64,000 bases of DNA from Debaryomyces hansenii CBS767 (GCF_000006445.2 NC_006043.2:558001-622000); one strand, 5' to 3'. Positions 9,192-20,041 are shown, counted from the stretch's first letter. Notes: generated from the letters alone by a model not told the origin. Numbers and translations: made by a program.

Positions 9192-10667
9192 ATGTCTAAA
9201 CCAGAAGCTAAGGATTTGAGCCACTTGTTGAGTGAAGAAGCTAAGTCGAGAAAAAACTCTCCATTGAAGGCTGCTTTCAAGTATTACAAACAACCAGGAA
9301 TGACGTTCTTGGGCGGTGGATTACCATTATCAGATTGTTTTCCGTTCAATAAAGTGACAGCGGACATTCCATCGGTACCATTTTCAGAAGGTATTTCGGC
9401 TCCGCTCTCTGATGAAAATAAAACTGTCGTAGAGGTATACAAAAGAGCCGAAATGAACAAGACAGAAGACAAGCAGATCGAGCTTGCCAGATCATTGCAA
9501 TATGGACACACTGAAGGTCAAGCCGAGATTATTGATTTCTTGAAGGAGCACACGGAAAAGATTCACAATGTTCCATATAAGGATTGGGATCTTATTGCAT
9601 CTGTTGGTAACACGCAATCGTGGGATGCAACCTTGAGATCGTTTGTCACCAGAGGTGATTCTATCTTGGTTGAAGAATATTCGTTCAGTTCGGCATTGGA
9701 AACTGCCCACGCACAAGGCGTTAATACCATTCCAGTTCCAATGGACGCCAAGGGAATTCTTCCGGAAGCATTGGAAAAGCAGTTAGACCAATGGGTTGGA
9801 CCAAAGCCAAAGTTGTTATATACCATTTGTACTGGTCAAAACCCAACCGGGTCTTGTCTCTCGGCTGAAAGAAGAAGGGCCATCTACAAATTGGCATGCA
9901 AGCACGATTTCATCATTATTGAGGACGAGCCTTATTACTTCTTGCAAATGGAAGATTATACCACGGACGAAAAGTCAAGAGCTAGCAACAAGGTCGACAG
10001 CCACGACGAATTCGTCAAGGCTTTAGTTCCATCCTACATCTCCATGGATGTCGAAGGAAGAGTTATCAGATTAGACTCATTCTCTAAGGTTTTGGCACCT
10101 GGTTTGAGATTCGGTTGGATTGTCGGACAAGCCAAATTACTCGAGAGATATGTCAGAATCCATGAAGTTTCTATCCAGTGTCCATCTGGTTTTACTCAAT
10201 CCATCTGTAATTCCTTGTTGCAAAAATGGGGTCAAAAGGGTTACTTAGATTGGTTAATGGGCTTACGTGCCGACTACACCCACAAGAGAGATGTCGCTAT
10301 TGATGCAGTTAACAAGTACTTCCCTAAGGAAGTTGTATCATTTATCCCACCAGTGGCCGGTATGTTTTTCACAACTACCATCGACGCTTCCAAGCACCCT
10401 AAATTCAAGTCCGAGTTTAACGAGGACCCACTCCAGGTTGAAAATGCCGTCTACGAGCAAGCTTTGAAACAAGGTTGTTTGATGATCCCAGGTTCTTGGT
10501 TCAAGGCCGACGGTAAATCAAATCCTCCACAACCTGAATTACCAGAAAACCCTGCTAGCAAAAACACCTTCTTCTTTAGAGGTACATATGCTGCCGTTCC
10601 ATTAGATCAATTAGTCATAGGATTAGAAAAATTCGGTAAAGCAATTAAGGTTGAATACGGTCTTTAA
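9192..10667 (+). CDS. ARO8: Aromatic aminotransferase I
   Basis: PLP-dependent class I/II aminotransferase of 491 residues, transferring amino groups between glutamate and phenylpyruvate, hydroxyphenylpyruvate or 2-aminoadipate. The start is the ATG at 9192 because the following residues align with the Aro8 N terminus (KDLSHLLSEEAK, then SPLKAAF). An open frame continues 78 codons upstream, but it is hydrophobic, AT-driven and unlike the family. Motifs include FLGGGLP, GQNPTG, EDEPYYFLQM (Asp contacting the PLP nitrogen), and DSFSKVLAPG with the Schiff-base Lys. Near the end FFRGTYAAV matches fungal Aro8. It works with TRP2 (55.9 kb) in aromatic amino acid metabolism. Confidence 0.93.
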   Translation: MSKPEAKDLSHLLSEEAKSRKNSPLKAAFKYYKQPGMTFLGGGLPLSDCFPFNKVTADIPSVPFSEGISAPLSDENKTVVEVYKRAEMNKTEDKQIELARSLQYGHTEGQAEIIDFLKEHTEKIHNVPYKDWDLIASVGNTQSWDATLRSFVTRGDSILVEEYSFSSALETAHAQGVNTIPVPMDAKGILPEALEKQLDQWVGPKPKLLYTICTGQNPTGSCLSAERRRAIYKLACKHDFIIIEDEPYYFLQMEDYTTDEKSRASNKVDSHDEFVKALVPSYISMDVEGRVIRLDSFSKVLAPGLRFGWIVGQAKLLERYVRIHEVSIQCPSGFTQSICNSLLQKWGQKGYLDWLMGLRADYTHKRDVAIDAVNKYFPKEVVSFIPPVAGMFFTTTIDASKHPKFKSEFNEDPLQVENAVYEQALKQGCLMIPGSWFKADGKSNPPQPELPENPASKNTFFFRGTYAAVPLDQLVIGLEKFGKAIKVEYGL

Positions 10668-10837
10668 GTATTAGGTATCTATAGATAGGTTACTCTAATT
10701 TGGTATTTAATCTCTAGAATATAAATTATTAAAAGCCAGTATTGTGTGCGCGTATCAACATAAGTAGTCTTGATCTATAAAACAACTGTAAGTGAATCAA
10801 GCATATTTAATATTCCTACAGTAGACTGGTTATTCAA

Positions 10838-13800
10838 ATGCATATCCTTAAACTACCCTGGTTCGGACATAAGGGTAAGTACTATAGAAATTGATACTCT
10901 ATGAAGTTACGATAATAATACTAACATGTTCTAGCTGAGAATAAACAAATTGAATGTTACTCAGTGAGTATAAACTCAGATGGATCGAGATTAGCATCAG
11001 GAGGATTAGATGGAAACGTGAAAATATGGGATACTAAATCAATTCTTCATTTTAAAAACTATGAAGCTGAACCTGCGACGTTGAATAATAAGAATGGTAT
11101 AAATCTTGACACATTAAATTCAGATATAATACGAAGACCATTATGTTCAATGAGTCGACATAACGGGGTCGTTACAAGTGTCAAATTTTCGCCTGATGGC
11201 AGGTTCTTAGCTTCGGGATCAGATGATAAGATTGTATTAATTTGGGAGAAGGATGAAGAACAAGCAAATCGTCCAAAACAATTTGGTGAAGCAGAAGCCG
11301 ACTTGGAACATTGGACTGTCAGAAAGAGATTAGTCGCCCATGATAATGATATTCAAGATATATGTTGGTCTCCTGATGGATCCTTATTGGTTACAGTAGG
11401 TTTAGATCGACTGATCATAATCTGGAATGGTCTAACATTCGAAAGAATCAAGAGGTACGATATTCATCAATCGATGGTCAAGGGTATAGTGTTCGACCCG
11501 GCAAACAAATTTTTTGCTACTGCATCAGATGATAGATCAGTTAGAATATTCAGATACTATAGGAAGTTGAGCGAACTGTCGATTAATAATTATGAATTCC
11601 AAATGGAGCACATTGTTATCGATCCTTTCAAGAAATCACCCTTAACTTCATATTTCCGGAGAATGTCATGGTCCCCAGATGGTCAGCACATTGCTGTGCC
11701 GAATGCGACTAATGGTCCTGTAACATCGGTTGCCATAATCAATAGGACTAATTGGGGCACAGATATTTCATTGATAGGGCACGAGGCACCCTGTGAAGTG
11801 TGTTGTTTTTCGCCTAGGTTATTTGAATATGATGACAGCAACGATTCACAGAAAAATAAGAATGGAATGGGAAACTTTACAACTATATTGGCAACTGCTG
11901 GACAAGACCAAAATCTTGTAGTTTGGACTACGAGACAAAGTAAACCATTGGTAGTGGCTCATGATATAGTTTCGGGGTCTATTACAGATATGTGTTGGGC
12001 TCCAGATGGTCAAACGTTATATTTCAGTTGTTTGGATGGATCAATTACCTGTGTTTCGTTCGAGGATAATGAATTGGGAAAAGTTGTTAGTGAAAATATG
12101 AACGATTTACAATTACATAGGTACGGTGCTGACAGAGAGTCTGCTACATTCCCTGAGAGCGTTGAACAATTACTTTTGGAAGAAAAATCTGAAGTTACCG
12201 AGCATAAGGAAAATAAGAAATTAGCTATTACAAAACCTCCGACAACCATTTTGAAGTCACGACCAGAAGAAGTGAGGCCCAAAGAAGTGAGCCCAAAAAT
12301 TAATAATTTGACTCCAAAGCAAGTGAACAAATTGACTCAGAGTATAACAATAACAAAAAATGGGAAAAAAAGAGTAGCCCCATTATTAGTATCTTCGTCG
12401 TCCAAAATTTCTGTTCCAGTATTAGGCACGAGTGGAAAGGTAACCAAGAAATTCCAAATCGGATCGAAATTATCTCAAACATCGTATTTCCTACCCAGAT
12501 TAGGGGTTCTGACATCGGTGCAAGGATTAAAACTGAAGAATTTAGTCCACGAATTTAATCAAACTAATGAAGCCAATAATGACGATCAAGATAATGATAA
12601 TGAAGATATGGGTATTGATTCAGCGAAAGTCAATGATAATCCTAAAGACGCTTTGAACCAAAGTGTGTCAGATGCTACTTTGAGGAGACAGAGAAATAAA
12701 ATAAAACGTGCAATACTAGAAACAAGATATCCAAGTTGTTTCCAATTAATTTCAACTTTACCAGACAATTTATTTAATAATCAAGCGATATTGAACAGTA
12801 AAGTAAACCAAATATTGAACAATAATTTCAACAGTAAGAGAGAGAATAATAACGAAATTATAAGTGGTAGCTCAATAGATGCAATTGATGAGGATTTAAT
12901 ATTCTCTGTTATTGTCACCGGAATTCAATCAATCGAAGATCGTAGTAGCATAATTATTAACGATGCATATGATGCAAATACTTCGATCACATCCATTGTT
13001 GAGGTTCGTAACGGACCATCTTGGAAAGTGAATGAAGATGACATTACAGACTTCGAATATGGCGATAGAATAGACTTTCAAGATCCAACAAGGGTAATTG
13101 TTTCTAATGATCAGAATCATACAAAGAGAAGCTATACAGTATTCTTCCCATATAAGGTACAGCATGTACTACCTATAATCAAGAATAGAATACTCACTTT
13201 TTACGTATTGGCTTCATTCAACGGGACAATACAAATAATTCTGGCTAAGTCTGGAAAGTATGTTACTGCTAGTATGGAAGTAGGAAATAATGTCATATTA
13301 TTAAAGCAAGAGGGCGATTATCTCATGTGTGTCACGAATCAAGGTTTAATCTTTGTTTGGAAATTGCCGAATTTGCCTGTAGAGAGGTTTCTTACAGGTG
13401 TGGTTAGAGGGATATCGTTGGCACCCATTTTAAATAATATGGTAGAGGTTCCAAGCATTGAGAAGAAAAATTTAAACAAACGACATGCAAATATACCCCA
13501 ATTGATGATGCCTAATGTCAGAAAGCTTGACGTTGATACTCGAAACGGGTCCCCATTGGCTATATTAGAAGACAACAACGAAGTATATAAATTCTCGTTA
13601 GACCTAATGGTTTGGATAAAAGTAGTGGATCCGTGGTATTTCCTTGCACTAACCGATTCACCGGTCGACTCTTTTAAAACAGGAAACTGCATTGATTCAT
13701 TGTTGCATAAAAGTTACAAGTCTTTCGAGGAAGACGTCAAAAGATCCAAGATCGGATTATATATCTATAATAATTCAGAAGAAACTAATGAGCTACAGAA

Positions 13801-13855
13801 AGTTATGGAGGCAAGATTCAAGCAAAGCATAGAACTTGCGGGTCAAATAGCATAA
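10838..13855 (+). CDS. HIR1: Histone regulatory (HIR) complex subunit Hir1/HIRA, two exons
   Basis: Histone H3-H4 chaperone subunit that represses histone genes and assembles nucleosomes outside replication. The coding sequence joins 10838-10874 and 10935-13855 (985 residues). Exon 1 encodes [12 protein letters not shown], matching the family start, and splices into [16 protein letters not shown] without frame loss; reading exon 2 alone would leave only a GTG start. Seven WD repeats fill about 1-380, a basic/Ser-rich linker with the B-domain region follows, and the C-terminal Hira domain spans about 700-960. CTG at 11411-11413 sits in a WD end (GLDR-x-IIIW) where Ser/Thr is normal. C-terminal WD-like segment GTIQII...SGKY is also recognisable. 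Confidence 0.93.
10875..10934 (+). other. Spliceosomal intron of HIR1 (60 nt)
   Basis: 5' site GTAAGT, branch TACTAAC at 10919-10925, 3' site TAG ending 10934. Removing it joins phase-1 exons into an unbroken conserved N terminus. Confidence 0.93.
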
Positions 13856-13902
13856 TTTATATATATTCCATCAATGTACACTACCATGGTCTCTCTAACC
13901 AA

Positions 13903-14553
13903 CTAATTTGCAGCTGGCGTTCCCGATACCTCTTCTTTATTTATTGACGTTTTCTCGTTGCCGACTTCTTTCGATGGAAATGGGACCTCCTTCTCAAAGG
14001 GGAATTTAACCAAAAAAATAACAGAAGAAACGACGTTGTTGACAGCACTCATCCATATAGTTAAGCCCACACCACCAGTGGTAATAAATGGCAAGGCCAA
14101 AAACCATTCAAGGTAGTGTGGTAACACTCCGGTAGGAAAGTAAAACAAAACGGCCTTTCTGAACCACACTCTAAAAAACCAGATAGGCAATGTCGTGGTG
14201 ACAAGTATCATATATCCAATATACTTGCTAATGTAGCTTCTGGATGCAGACGTTTCTTCTTTCAACTTATTGATCTCCCCTGTAAGCTTGTCAAACTGAC
14301 GATTCAATTTGGTCCATCTGGCATATTGATCCTGGGCACTTATTGACTTCCTCTCCTTGGATACCTTCGCTAACTCAACATTCTTCTGGTCTAACGCAAT
14401 GAACTTGGAGTCTCCTAACTTTGGTGCAACCTTACAGTATGCTGACCATCCTATATTCTCCAACGTAGCTTTACCAACTGCGTTGATCAATTGTTTGGCG
14501 AAAAGAACTACCAATACGCTAATTAACAAATTAGAAGAACTTATATCAAACAT
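13903..14553 (-). CDS. GET1: Get1, ER membrane receptor subunit of the GET pathway
   Basis: Partner of Get2 that receives Get3 and inserts tail-anchored proteins into the ER membrane. The 216-residue protein has an N-terminal membrane segment (about 10-25), a cytosolic coiled coil rich in Lys, Glu and Gln (about 40-100) that opens Get3, and two further membrane spans (about 105-130 and 148-185). WFRKAVLFYFPTGVLPHYLEW is the conserved block of the family. It is convergent with HIR1, only 47 bases apart, and divergent from CKB1. Confidence 0.9.
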   Translation of the reverse strand: MFDISSSNLLISVLVVLFAKQLINAVGKATLENIGWSAYCKVAPKLGDSKFIALDQKNVELAKVSKERKSISAQDQYARWTKLNRQFDKLTGEINKLKEETSASRSYISKYIGYMILVTTTLPIWFFRVWFRKAVLFYFPTGVLPHYLEWFLALPFITTGGVGLTIWMSAVNNVVSSVIFLVKFPFEKEVPFPSKEVGNEKTSINKEEVSGTPAAN

Positions 14554-14784
14554 CTTACTCGGTCAATTGCAATTTTTCACTCAATATACTCCGTCTAGTG
14601 TTCTATTGGACTAGTTGGACTTGAGTTGGTTCTTGATAGTAATGGACCAAACAGAACAGTGAAAATTACACAAAAGGTGTTTTGAGAATTTGGTGAAACA
14701 AAACACTTTTGCTCAATCAAACGATTAGCAGATGAGGTAAAAAGAGCAGCTCAGATCTTGTTCATATAACAAATAACATCAACG

Positions 14785-15636
14785 ATGTCTAGCGATCCAG
14801 AAGAAGATTATATTCCATGGATTCAACAATTTTGTGAATTGTTTGGACATGATTACTTTGTGCCAGTATCCCAAGACTTTATTGAAGATGATTTTAATTT
14901 AACAGGATTATCCCTGCAAGTCCCATATTATAGAGAAGCATTATACACAATATTAGACTACCAGGTTGAGACTGCTGACGATAATGGGAGTAATGGAACG
15001 TCTAATAACAAAGGCTCGAAAACAGAGTTACCCAACAAGGCATTACTAGCACATTCAGCAGAATTATTATACGGATTAATTCATGCCCGCTATATAATCT
15101 CTAAGCCGGGATTGACAGCAATGGCTAGCAAATTTGAACGTAACGAGTTTGGCTCGTGCCCTAGATACTACTGTGATGGAATGCATTTGATACCGGTGGG
15201 ATCTACAGACATACCGGGACAAGAAACCGTGAGATTGTATTGTCCATGCTGCAATGATATTTATCTTCCCCTGAGTTCAAGATACCTCAATATTGATGGG
15301 GCGTTCTTTGGGACTACATTTCCGGGGTTGTTGGTCAAGATGTTTCCTGAGATTGAAAACCAATGTAGAAATAGAGTGTACAAAGTTAACCAGAATGATT
15401 TTGGGCTTCGTTTATTTGGATTCCAAATTAGCGAGCTAAGCGCCAGTGGACCAAGAATGAAATGGCTCAGATTGCATCCCCGTACGTCTCAGGAGAAAGA
15501 GGAATTCAACAACTGTGAATTAAGCGTACCAAGCGAATTCGATGAGTCAGATGTCCCTTTCAACTCTGACAGTGAAATGGGCGACCCAGAAGATAACGAT
15601 GATGATGACAAAACTATGGCTAGTGAAGGGAATTAA
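14785..15636 (+). CDS. CKB1: Casein kinase 2 regulatory subunit beta
   Basis: Regulatory beta subunit of protein kinase CK2; 283 residues. Signatures are WIQQFCELFGHDYFVPV, FIEDDFNLTGL, LYGLIHARYI, and the zinc finger CPRYYC...CPCC that makes the beta dimer. DGAFFGTTFPG follows. The segment GPRMKWLRLHPR and the acidic C-terminal tail fit Ckb1 rather than Ckb2, as does the variable linker at about 60-85. Two CTG codons (14914-14916 and 15271-15273) sit where yeast and human CK2 beta have Gln, Glu or Lys, which supports CTG meaning Ser. Confidence 0.92.
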   Translation: MSSDPEEDYIPWIQQFCELFGHDYFVPVSQDFIEDDFNLTGLSLQVPYYREALYTILDYQVETADDNGSNGTSNNKGSKTELPNKALLAHSAELLYGLIHARYIISKPGLTAMASKFERNEFGSCPRYYCDGMHLIPVGSTDIPGQETVRLYCPCCNDIYLPLSSRYLNIDGAFFGTTFPGLLVKMFPEIENQCRNRVYKVNQNDFGLRLFGFQISELSASGPRMKWLRLHPRTSQEKEEFNNCELSVPSEFDESDVPFNSDSEMGDPEDNDDDDKTMASEGN

Positions 15637-15794
15637 TCTATTTGTTTCTGTTTGTAATCTACTTTTCCTTATACTTATGTAACATACGATCCATATATTA
15701 ATATAAAATATTTCATTTGAAACTCTTTCAGTGCCGTCTATTGTTAGTGCACGAGTATAAAATCACTATACACGATGTGCTTTTGTCAATGCCA

Positions 15795-16490
15795 TTAATG
15801 AGTAATGTTGACTGGCTTACCTGGCTCCCAATCCTTAATACCTTTCTGGATGTTAATCCAGTACTTCAATCTGACTGCTTCCATCATAATGCCATTCCAA
15901 TTAAGTGGTTTTGTCTCTAACAACTTTCCGATTGCCTCTTCACTCTCAACTATTCTTTCGTCATTCTCTTCACTCAACGCTTCCAAGTCCTGATCTTGGG
16001 TCGCTAACTCCAACGACTCGTGCGCTTCTAAAACCATCATGAGCATATTCTTATACTCCATGGACCTCTCGTCGGATGAAGATTGAAAATCTGAAATCAA
16101 TCTCTTCGATATATCATCCTGTGTGATATCTAAGTGATCCGGGTGGTTTACCTCTATCAAATGGGCTATTCTCGAGTATGGATTGCTGATGGTCGAATAG
16201 GCCTTGTTCAATAACGACGAAAATTTATCGTCCACTCCATTATCACCCAGTTTCGATAATGCTGCAGACCCAATGACTATATCTGGATGATGTTCACTCT
16301 GTAATGTTCTATATTCCCGACGGAGTCGTCTTGGATTGATCATAAACGATTCGTTTGGGGGCCCATGATCTGGGAACGTCTGCGGAAATAAGTCAAAATA
16401 TGACTTAATTGTCGTAGCATTCGAATAAAACCGTGAATTCACTAGTCCTGTTCCCACTCTAGGAACATATGTACATGCTTTCCGTAACAT
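15795..16490 (-). CDS. JAC1: Mitochondrial J-type co-chaperone for Fe-S cluster assembly (HscB type)
   Basis: Matrix J protein that brings the scaffold Isu1 to the Hsp70 Ssq1 and stimulates cluster release. The 231-residue protein opens with an Arg-rich, acid-free presequence (about 1-28). The J domain (about 30-110) has the obligatory HPD within SEHHPDIV and the family opening YFDLFPQ. The C-terminal three-helix domain (about 145-225) carries the Isu-binding helices, ending in LKYWINIQKGI. The 3' end lies 158 bases from convergent CKB1. Divergent from CWC24. Confidence 0.92.
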   Translation of the reverse strand: MLRKACTYVPRVGTGLVNSRFYSNATTIKSYFDLFPQTFPDHGPPNESFMINPRRLRREYRTLQSEHHPDIVIGSAALSKLGDNGVDDKFSSLLNKAYSTISNPYSRIAHLIEVNHPDHLDITQDDISKRLISDFQSSSDERSMEYKNMLMMVLEAHESLELATQDQDLEALSEENDERIVESEEAIGKLLETKPLNWNGIMMEAVRLKYWINIQKGIKDWEPGKPVNITH

Positions 16491-16647
16491 ATTAAACAGC
16501 GTATTGTTCTGTTGTCTTATGGCATAGTATATTTCATTCTAAAAGCAAGGTTTGACTAATTATGTCCGGTACTGTACATAAATCCTCCATATTTTATCTA
16601 AAAGATATGGTACTATCTATTACAAATAAGAGCTTTTGTACCAATAA

Positions 16648-17346
16648 ATGGCCATGTTCAAGAAAAGATTTATCAAAAAGAGTGAAGATGGGAAAGTGGC
16701 CAAGCCAAAGCGAAAATTGGATGTTGACGGTTTCGAATCAGATTCCGATGACGTCCTAGAGAAGGAAACCAAGAGCTCATCTCAAGGTATCAAGAAACAT
16801 AAGCCAATAAATGGCACCAAAAAGCCCACACGAGATGTGGAACACGGCCAGAACTCAAGCACAGGAAATGCTTTATCAAACCCATCTTTGGATCAGGCCA
16901 CCACCGACAAATCTGCTGGCGAAAAATCTGTGGGACCAATAAAACCACCTCCTATCAGCATTAAGACCACCACTATTACAGATTTTCAGCCAGATGTATG
17001 CAAGGATTTTCTACAGACAGGGTACTGTGGGTATGGAGATACATGTAAGTTCTTACACATAAGAGACGAACTGAAGCAGCGCAAGCCCATCGAAAAAGAG
17101 TGGGAAACAGTCACTGAGCAACAGAAACCCGATAAATCCAAAGAACAAGTACCGTATCGATGTGTACTCTGTTCAAAGGACTATACTCTGCCTGTTAAGA
17201 CAGAATGCAACCATTTATTCTGCCAAAAGTGTTTCATGAATAGATACAGAAATTTGAAAAAGCCCAATTGCTTCATATGTGGAAAAGACACCGGAGGAGT
17301 ATGTTCGCCAGTCCTGAAGAAAGAGTTGGAGAAGCTTATTTCATAA
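16648..17346 (+). CDS. CWC24: Splicing factor Cwc24, CCCH plus RING zinc fingers
   Basis: Spliceosome component that joins the activated B complex and covers the 5' splice site. It has 232 residues: a basic, disordered N terminus, one CCCH finger (CKDFLQTGYCGYGDTCKFLH, near 112-131), and a C3HC4 RING (about 173-212) opening CVLCSKDY and closing CFICGK. RNF113-type proteins share this order. The start may be the ATG at 16654 instead of 16648, since MFKKR is the usual family beginning. An out-of-frame ATG lies upstream at 16562. Confidence 0.9.
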   Translation: MAMFKKRFIKKSEDGKVAKPKRKLDVDGFESDSDDVLEKETKSSSQGIKKHKPINGTKKPTRDVEHGQNSSTGNALSNPSLDQATTDKSAGEKSVGPIKPPPISIKTTTITDFQPDVCKDFLQTGYCGYGDTCKFLHIRDELKQRKPIEKEWETVTEQQKPDKSKEQVPYRCVLCSKDYTLPVKTECNHLFCQKCFMNRYRNLKKPNCFICGKDTGGVCSPVLKKELEKLIS

Positions 17347-17521
17347 TGTATATAGTGTTTTTAGTCATAACGGTAACAAATAGAATAGGATCGGTATTTG
17401 TCAGTAGATTATATTTCCGGCTGTTTAATATGCTCGATTTTGCGATCACCATACGAAGCGACCCTGAAATATTCCATACTATTCTTCACACCACCAAATT
17501 GCTATCGAACAGTTAACAAAT

Positions 17522-18250
17522 ATGTCTAACGTTCAAGATCAGCTAGAGGGATTGCCCGGATATGATATTGTCATGGATTATTGGAACGATTATGCGGAAG
17601 AACATATAAAAGTAGGCAAAAATCCATACGAGGACGAGAACGGAAATAAGCTTAGATTACCCAAAAACACCACTAAAGAAGAACAGAAGATCTGGAAAAG
17701 GGTGCAAAGTACGGCATGGGTACACGATAAGTGTTTCCTTGGATCTTGTGGGGTTGGTATGGATTGTGGTTTGGGTTCCGTTCCATTGGTGGTTGCCTTA
17801 TTTCCAGTGCTAGGACCACTTGTGATGTATGGATTGCATGCCAGGCTTATTCACATTGTCACCAATGAATACAAGCTCCCTAATAAGCTAGTACTACAAA
17901 TGGAGTCCCAAATTGCATTCGATCTACTTATAAGTCTACCACCAATATTAGGTGGTTTTTTGGCTTGGCTAAATGGGTGTCTGACTAGAAATGCTGGCAT
18001 GATATACAATTACTTCGCCTACGTATCCCTGGAAAGGGAAAAGAATAAGCAGCCTACCTACGTTGGAACTGGAGACATTAGTGAATACTTACGATCGCCA
18101 GAACCGGCGTATACCAACACTGCCAGACAGAATAATTATCAATCGTCAAACAACGGTGGTAAGAGCATATCTGCATTTAAAAAGAAGCCACCTGCCAATA
18201 ATACTAATACAATAAAGGTTGGAAATCAACAGCAATCTGGATTTGTATAG
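17522..18250 (+). CDS. DUF4112 family protein, function unknown
   Basis: A 242-residue protein. The central part (about 65-165) has the DUF4112 pattern: a short Gly-rich stretch GLGSVPLVV, a hydrophobic segment LFPVLGPLVMYGLHARL, and a second, LISLPPILGGFLAWLNGCLTRN. These two hydrophobic stretches may be membrane-embedded hairpins. The N terminus is hydrophilic and the C terminus basic with Asn/Gln runs. Fungal homologues are widespread and poorly characterised; I do not assign a role. It lies 175 bases after CWC24 and 82 before ECT1, all on the same strand. Confidence 0.75.
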   Translation: MSNVQDQLEGLPGYDIVMDYWNDYAEEHIKVGKNPYEDENGNKLRLPKNTTKEEQKIWKRVQSTAWVHDKCFLGSCGVGMDCGLGSVPLVVALFPVLGPLVMYGLHARLIHIVTNEYKLPNKLVLQMESQIAFDLLISLPPILGGFLAWLNGCLTRNAGMIYNYFAYVSLEREKNKQPTYVGTGDISEYLRSPEPAYTNTARQNNYQSSNNGGKSISAFKKKPPANNTNTIKVGNQQQSGFV

Positions 18251-18332
18251 AAATGTAATCTTAGACTCGCGATAAATTCCAGTACGAATTATTTCACTAT
18301 TTATATTCAATAAAAGTTCTAAGTACAATAAA

Positions 18333-19545
18333 ATGTTCGAAAGGCCAGAAGGAATTGAAAACTGTAGAATATGGATGGATGGGTGTTTTGACTTTGTTCA
18401 TCACGGTATGTTATTTTGAATTCTTCTATTCAATTAAGATTACATCAACTAACAGAAATTAAGGCCACGCTGGTGCCATGCTACAAGCACGTCAGTTGGG
18501 TAAGGAACTTTACGTGGGAATCCATTCAGACGAAGATATCTTGAAGAATAAGGGTCCTGTTGTTATGACATTAAAAGAGAGAGTAAAGGCCGTAGAAGCA
18601 TGTAAATGGTCTACCCAGCCAGTTCCTGATGCTCCATATGTCACTGACCCCAAAGTGATGGATGGATATGGATGCAAGTATGTCGTACATGGAGATGATA
18701 TTACAACTGATGCCAATGGCGAGGATTGTTATCAAGAAGTTAAAGATTTGGGTAAATTTGTTGTTGTTAAGAGAACACCTAACATTCTGACCACAGACTT
18801 AGTGGGACGAATGTTATTGATGAGCAAGGACCATCATTTCCAACCAATTCGCGATATAGACAACCATTCCTTACTTGATAAAAAGGACAACTTGGACAAG
18901 TTTGCCAAATATGCTACGGACGAAACAGGCTTAAAGCCAGGATCAGGAGTTTATCTTAATATAGACACCGATAAAGAATTGCATACGTTGGTTGAGCCAT
19001 CGAAAGAAATTTTAAATAAGTACAAGTCAATTGCCTACGTTGATGGAGGGTTCGACTTGTTCCACCCCGGACATATCGAAGCTTTGAGGCTTGTTAAGCA
19101 AAATGCGCTCAAGGATGGTTGTGCCATCATTGTTGGCGTACATGATGATCATACTATCAACAATGTCAAGGGACTTAACTACCCAATTATGAACATATTT
19201 GAGAGGGCTTTGTGTATATTACAATGTGCTTATGTCGACGGGATTGTATTGGGAGCTCCTTTTTCGCCAACGTCCCAATTCTTGTCCAAGTTGCCTGGAA
19301 CCGTAGCGGCGGTGTACCACGGTCCAACTCAAGTAGAAGAAGAGCCATATGCAGAAGCTAAACAAAATGGGCTCTTCAAGGAAATTGGACCCCACGAATT
19401 CGCCAATATCAATACCGAATTCATTGTCCACAGAGTTTTGAACAACAAGGAGGCATACGAAGCCAGACAAAAGGCAAAGGGATGGAAGGCCGATCATGAA
19501 GCTCAACTCAGAGTACAAGAGCAATCGCGTCATAAATCGTCGTAA
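18333..19545 (+). CDS. ECT1: Ethanolamine-phosphate cytidylyltransferase, two exons
   Basis: Makes CDP-ethanolamine from CTP and phosphoethanolamine, the rate-setting step of the Kennedy pathway to phosphatidylethanolamine. Coding sequence joins 18333-18405 and 18464-19545 (384 residues). Exon 1 supplies WMDGCFDFVHHG and the splice completes the catalytic HxGH motif (HHGH); starting at 18478 instead would delete it. The second cytidylyltransferase domain has FDLFHPGHIEAL. The first domain's RTEGIST-type motif reads RTPNI-x-TTD, where x is a CTG codon (18787-18789) at the conserved Ser. Family length and double-domain layout are intact. Confidence 0.94.
18406..18463 (+). other. Spliceosomal intron of ECT1 (58 nt)
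   Basis: 5' site GTATGT, branch-like AACTAAC at 18447-18453, 3' site AAG ending 18463. The splice falls inside the catalytic HxGH codons. An AG closer to the branch would break the frame. Confidence 0.88.
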
Positions 19546-19661
19546 ATCATTTATATTTATTTATGTAATTTTTACTTACCATAAACATTTTCATAAATCG
19601 TATCTCGTTACCGATGCCCTATCACTAAGTAGGGCATTGTTACACTTATCCTATACTATGT

Positions 19662-19940
19662 CTACATGGCAAACATAGAATGGTCTAATTGTTCGTTGAG
19701 CATTTTCATATCTTGCTCATTCTGGCTATGATTCGAATTCCTTCTTTGCGACTGTCCGAACATAGTCACCATATCCATATCTGTATCGTCTTTCATCTCG
19801 TCTCCTGGCTTGCCCCAATTACCCTTTCCTGCTCCCAGTTTCTTAACTTTGGTTGGGTCGCAGTTAATTGGGCCATGATGAGTGAACCACTTAGAGTTCG
19901 ACTTCGCTTCATGAACTGTCCATTTGTTAGTTCTTGTCAT
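19662..19940 (-). CDS. Small hydrophilin of the Stf2/Tma10 family
   Basis: A 92-residue, very hydrophilic protein. The start at 19940 gives MTRTNKWTVHEAKSN, the same opening as Saccharomyces Stf2 and Tma10, followed by the conserved GAGKGNWGKPGDE. Relatives associate with ribosomes or the mitochondrial ATP synthase inhibitor system and help survive desiccation. The open frame extends upstream to 20138 but that part is not conserved. A STRE-like CCCCT and a TATA element lie about 90 bases upstream, consistent with stress induction. Stf2 and Tma10 cannot be separated here. Confidence 0.82.
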   Translation of the reverse strand: MTRTNKWTVHEAKSNSKWFTHHGPINCDPTKVKKLGAGKGNWGKPGDEMKDDTDMDMVTMFGQSQRRNSNHSQNEQDMKMLNEQLDHSMFAM

Positions 19941-20027
19941 TTTGTATTTATTGAAAATATATATTATATATAATTGTGCAATTTTGATTTGTTTCGCTTC
20001 TAATACTTCAAAACTGTGTTTATTACT

Positions 20028-20041
20028 CCCCCTATTTATAC
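20028..20041 (-). promoter_or_regulatory. STRE-like element next to a TATA box, Stf2/Tma10 gene
   Basis: Read on the minus strand this is TATAAATA followed at once by AGGGGG, about 90 bases before the ATG at 19940. AGGGG is the Msn2/4 stress-response core; use here is inferred. Confidence 0.4.

Noticed and set aside
16562..16759. Upstream ATG and 65-codon frame overlapping the CWC24 start
   Set aside because: No family likeness; could only be a regulatory upstream frame, and the transcript start is unknown.
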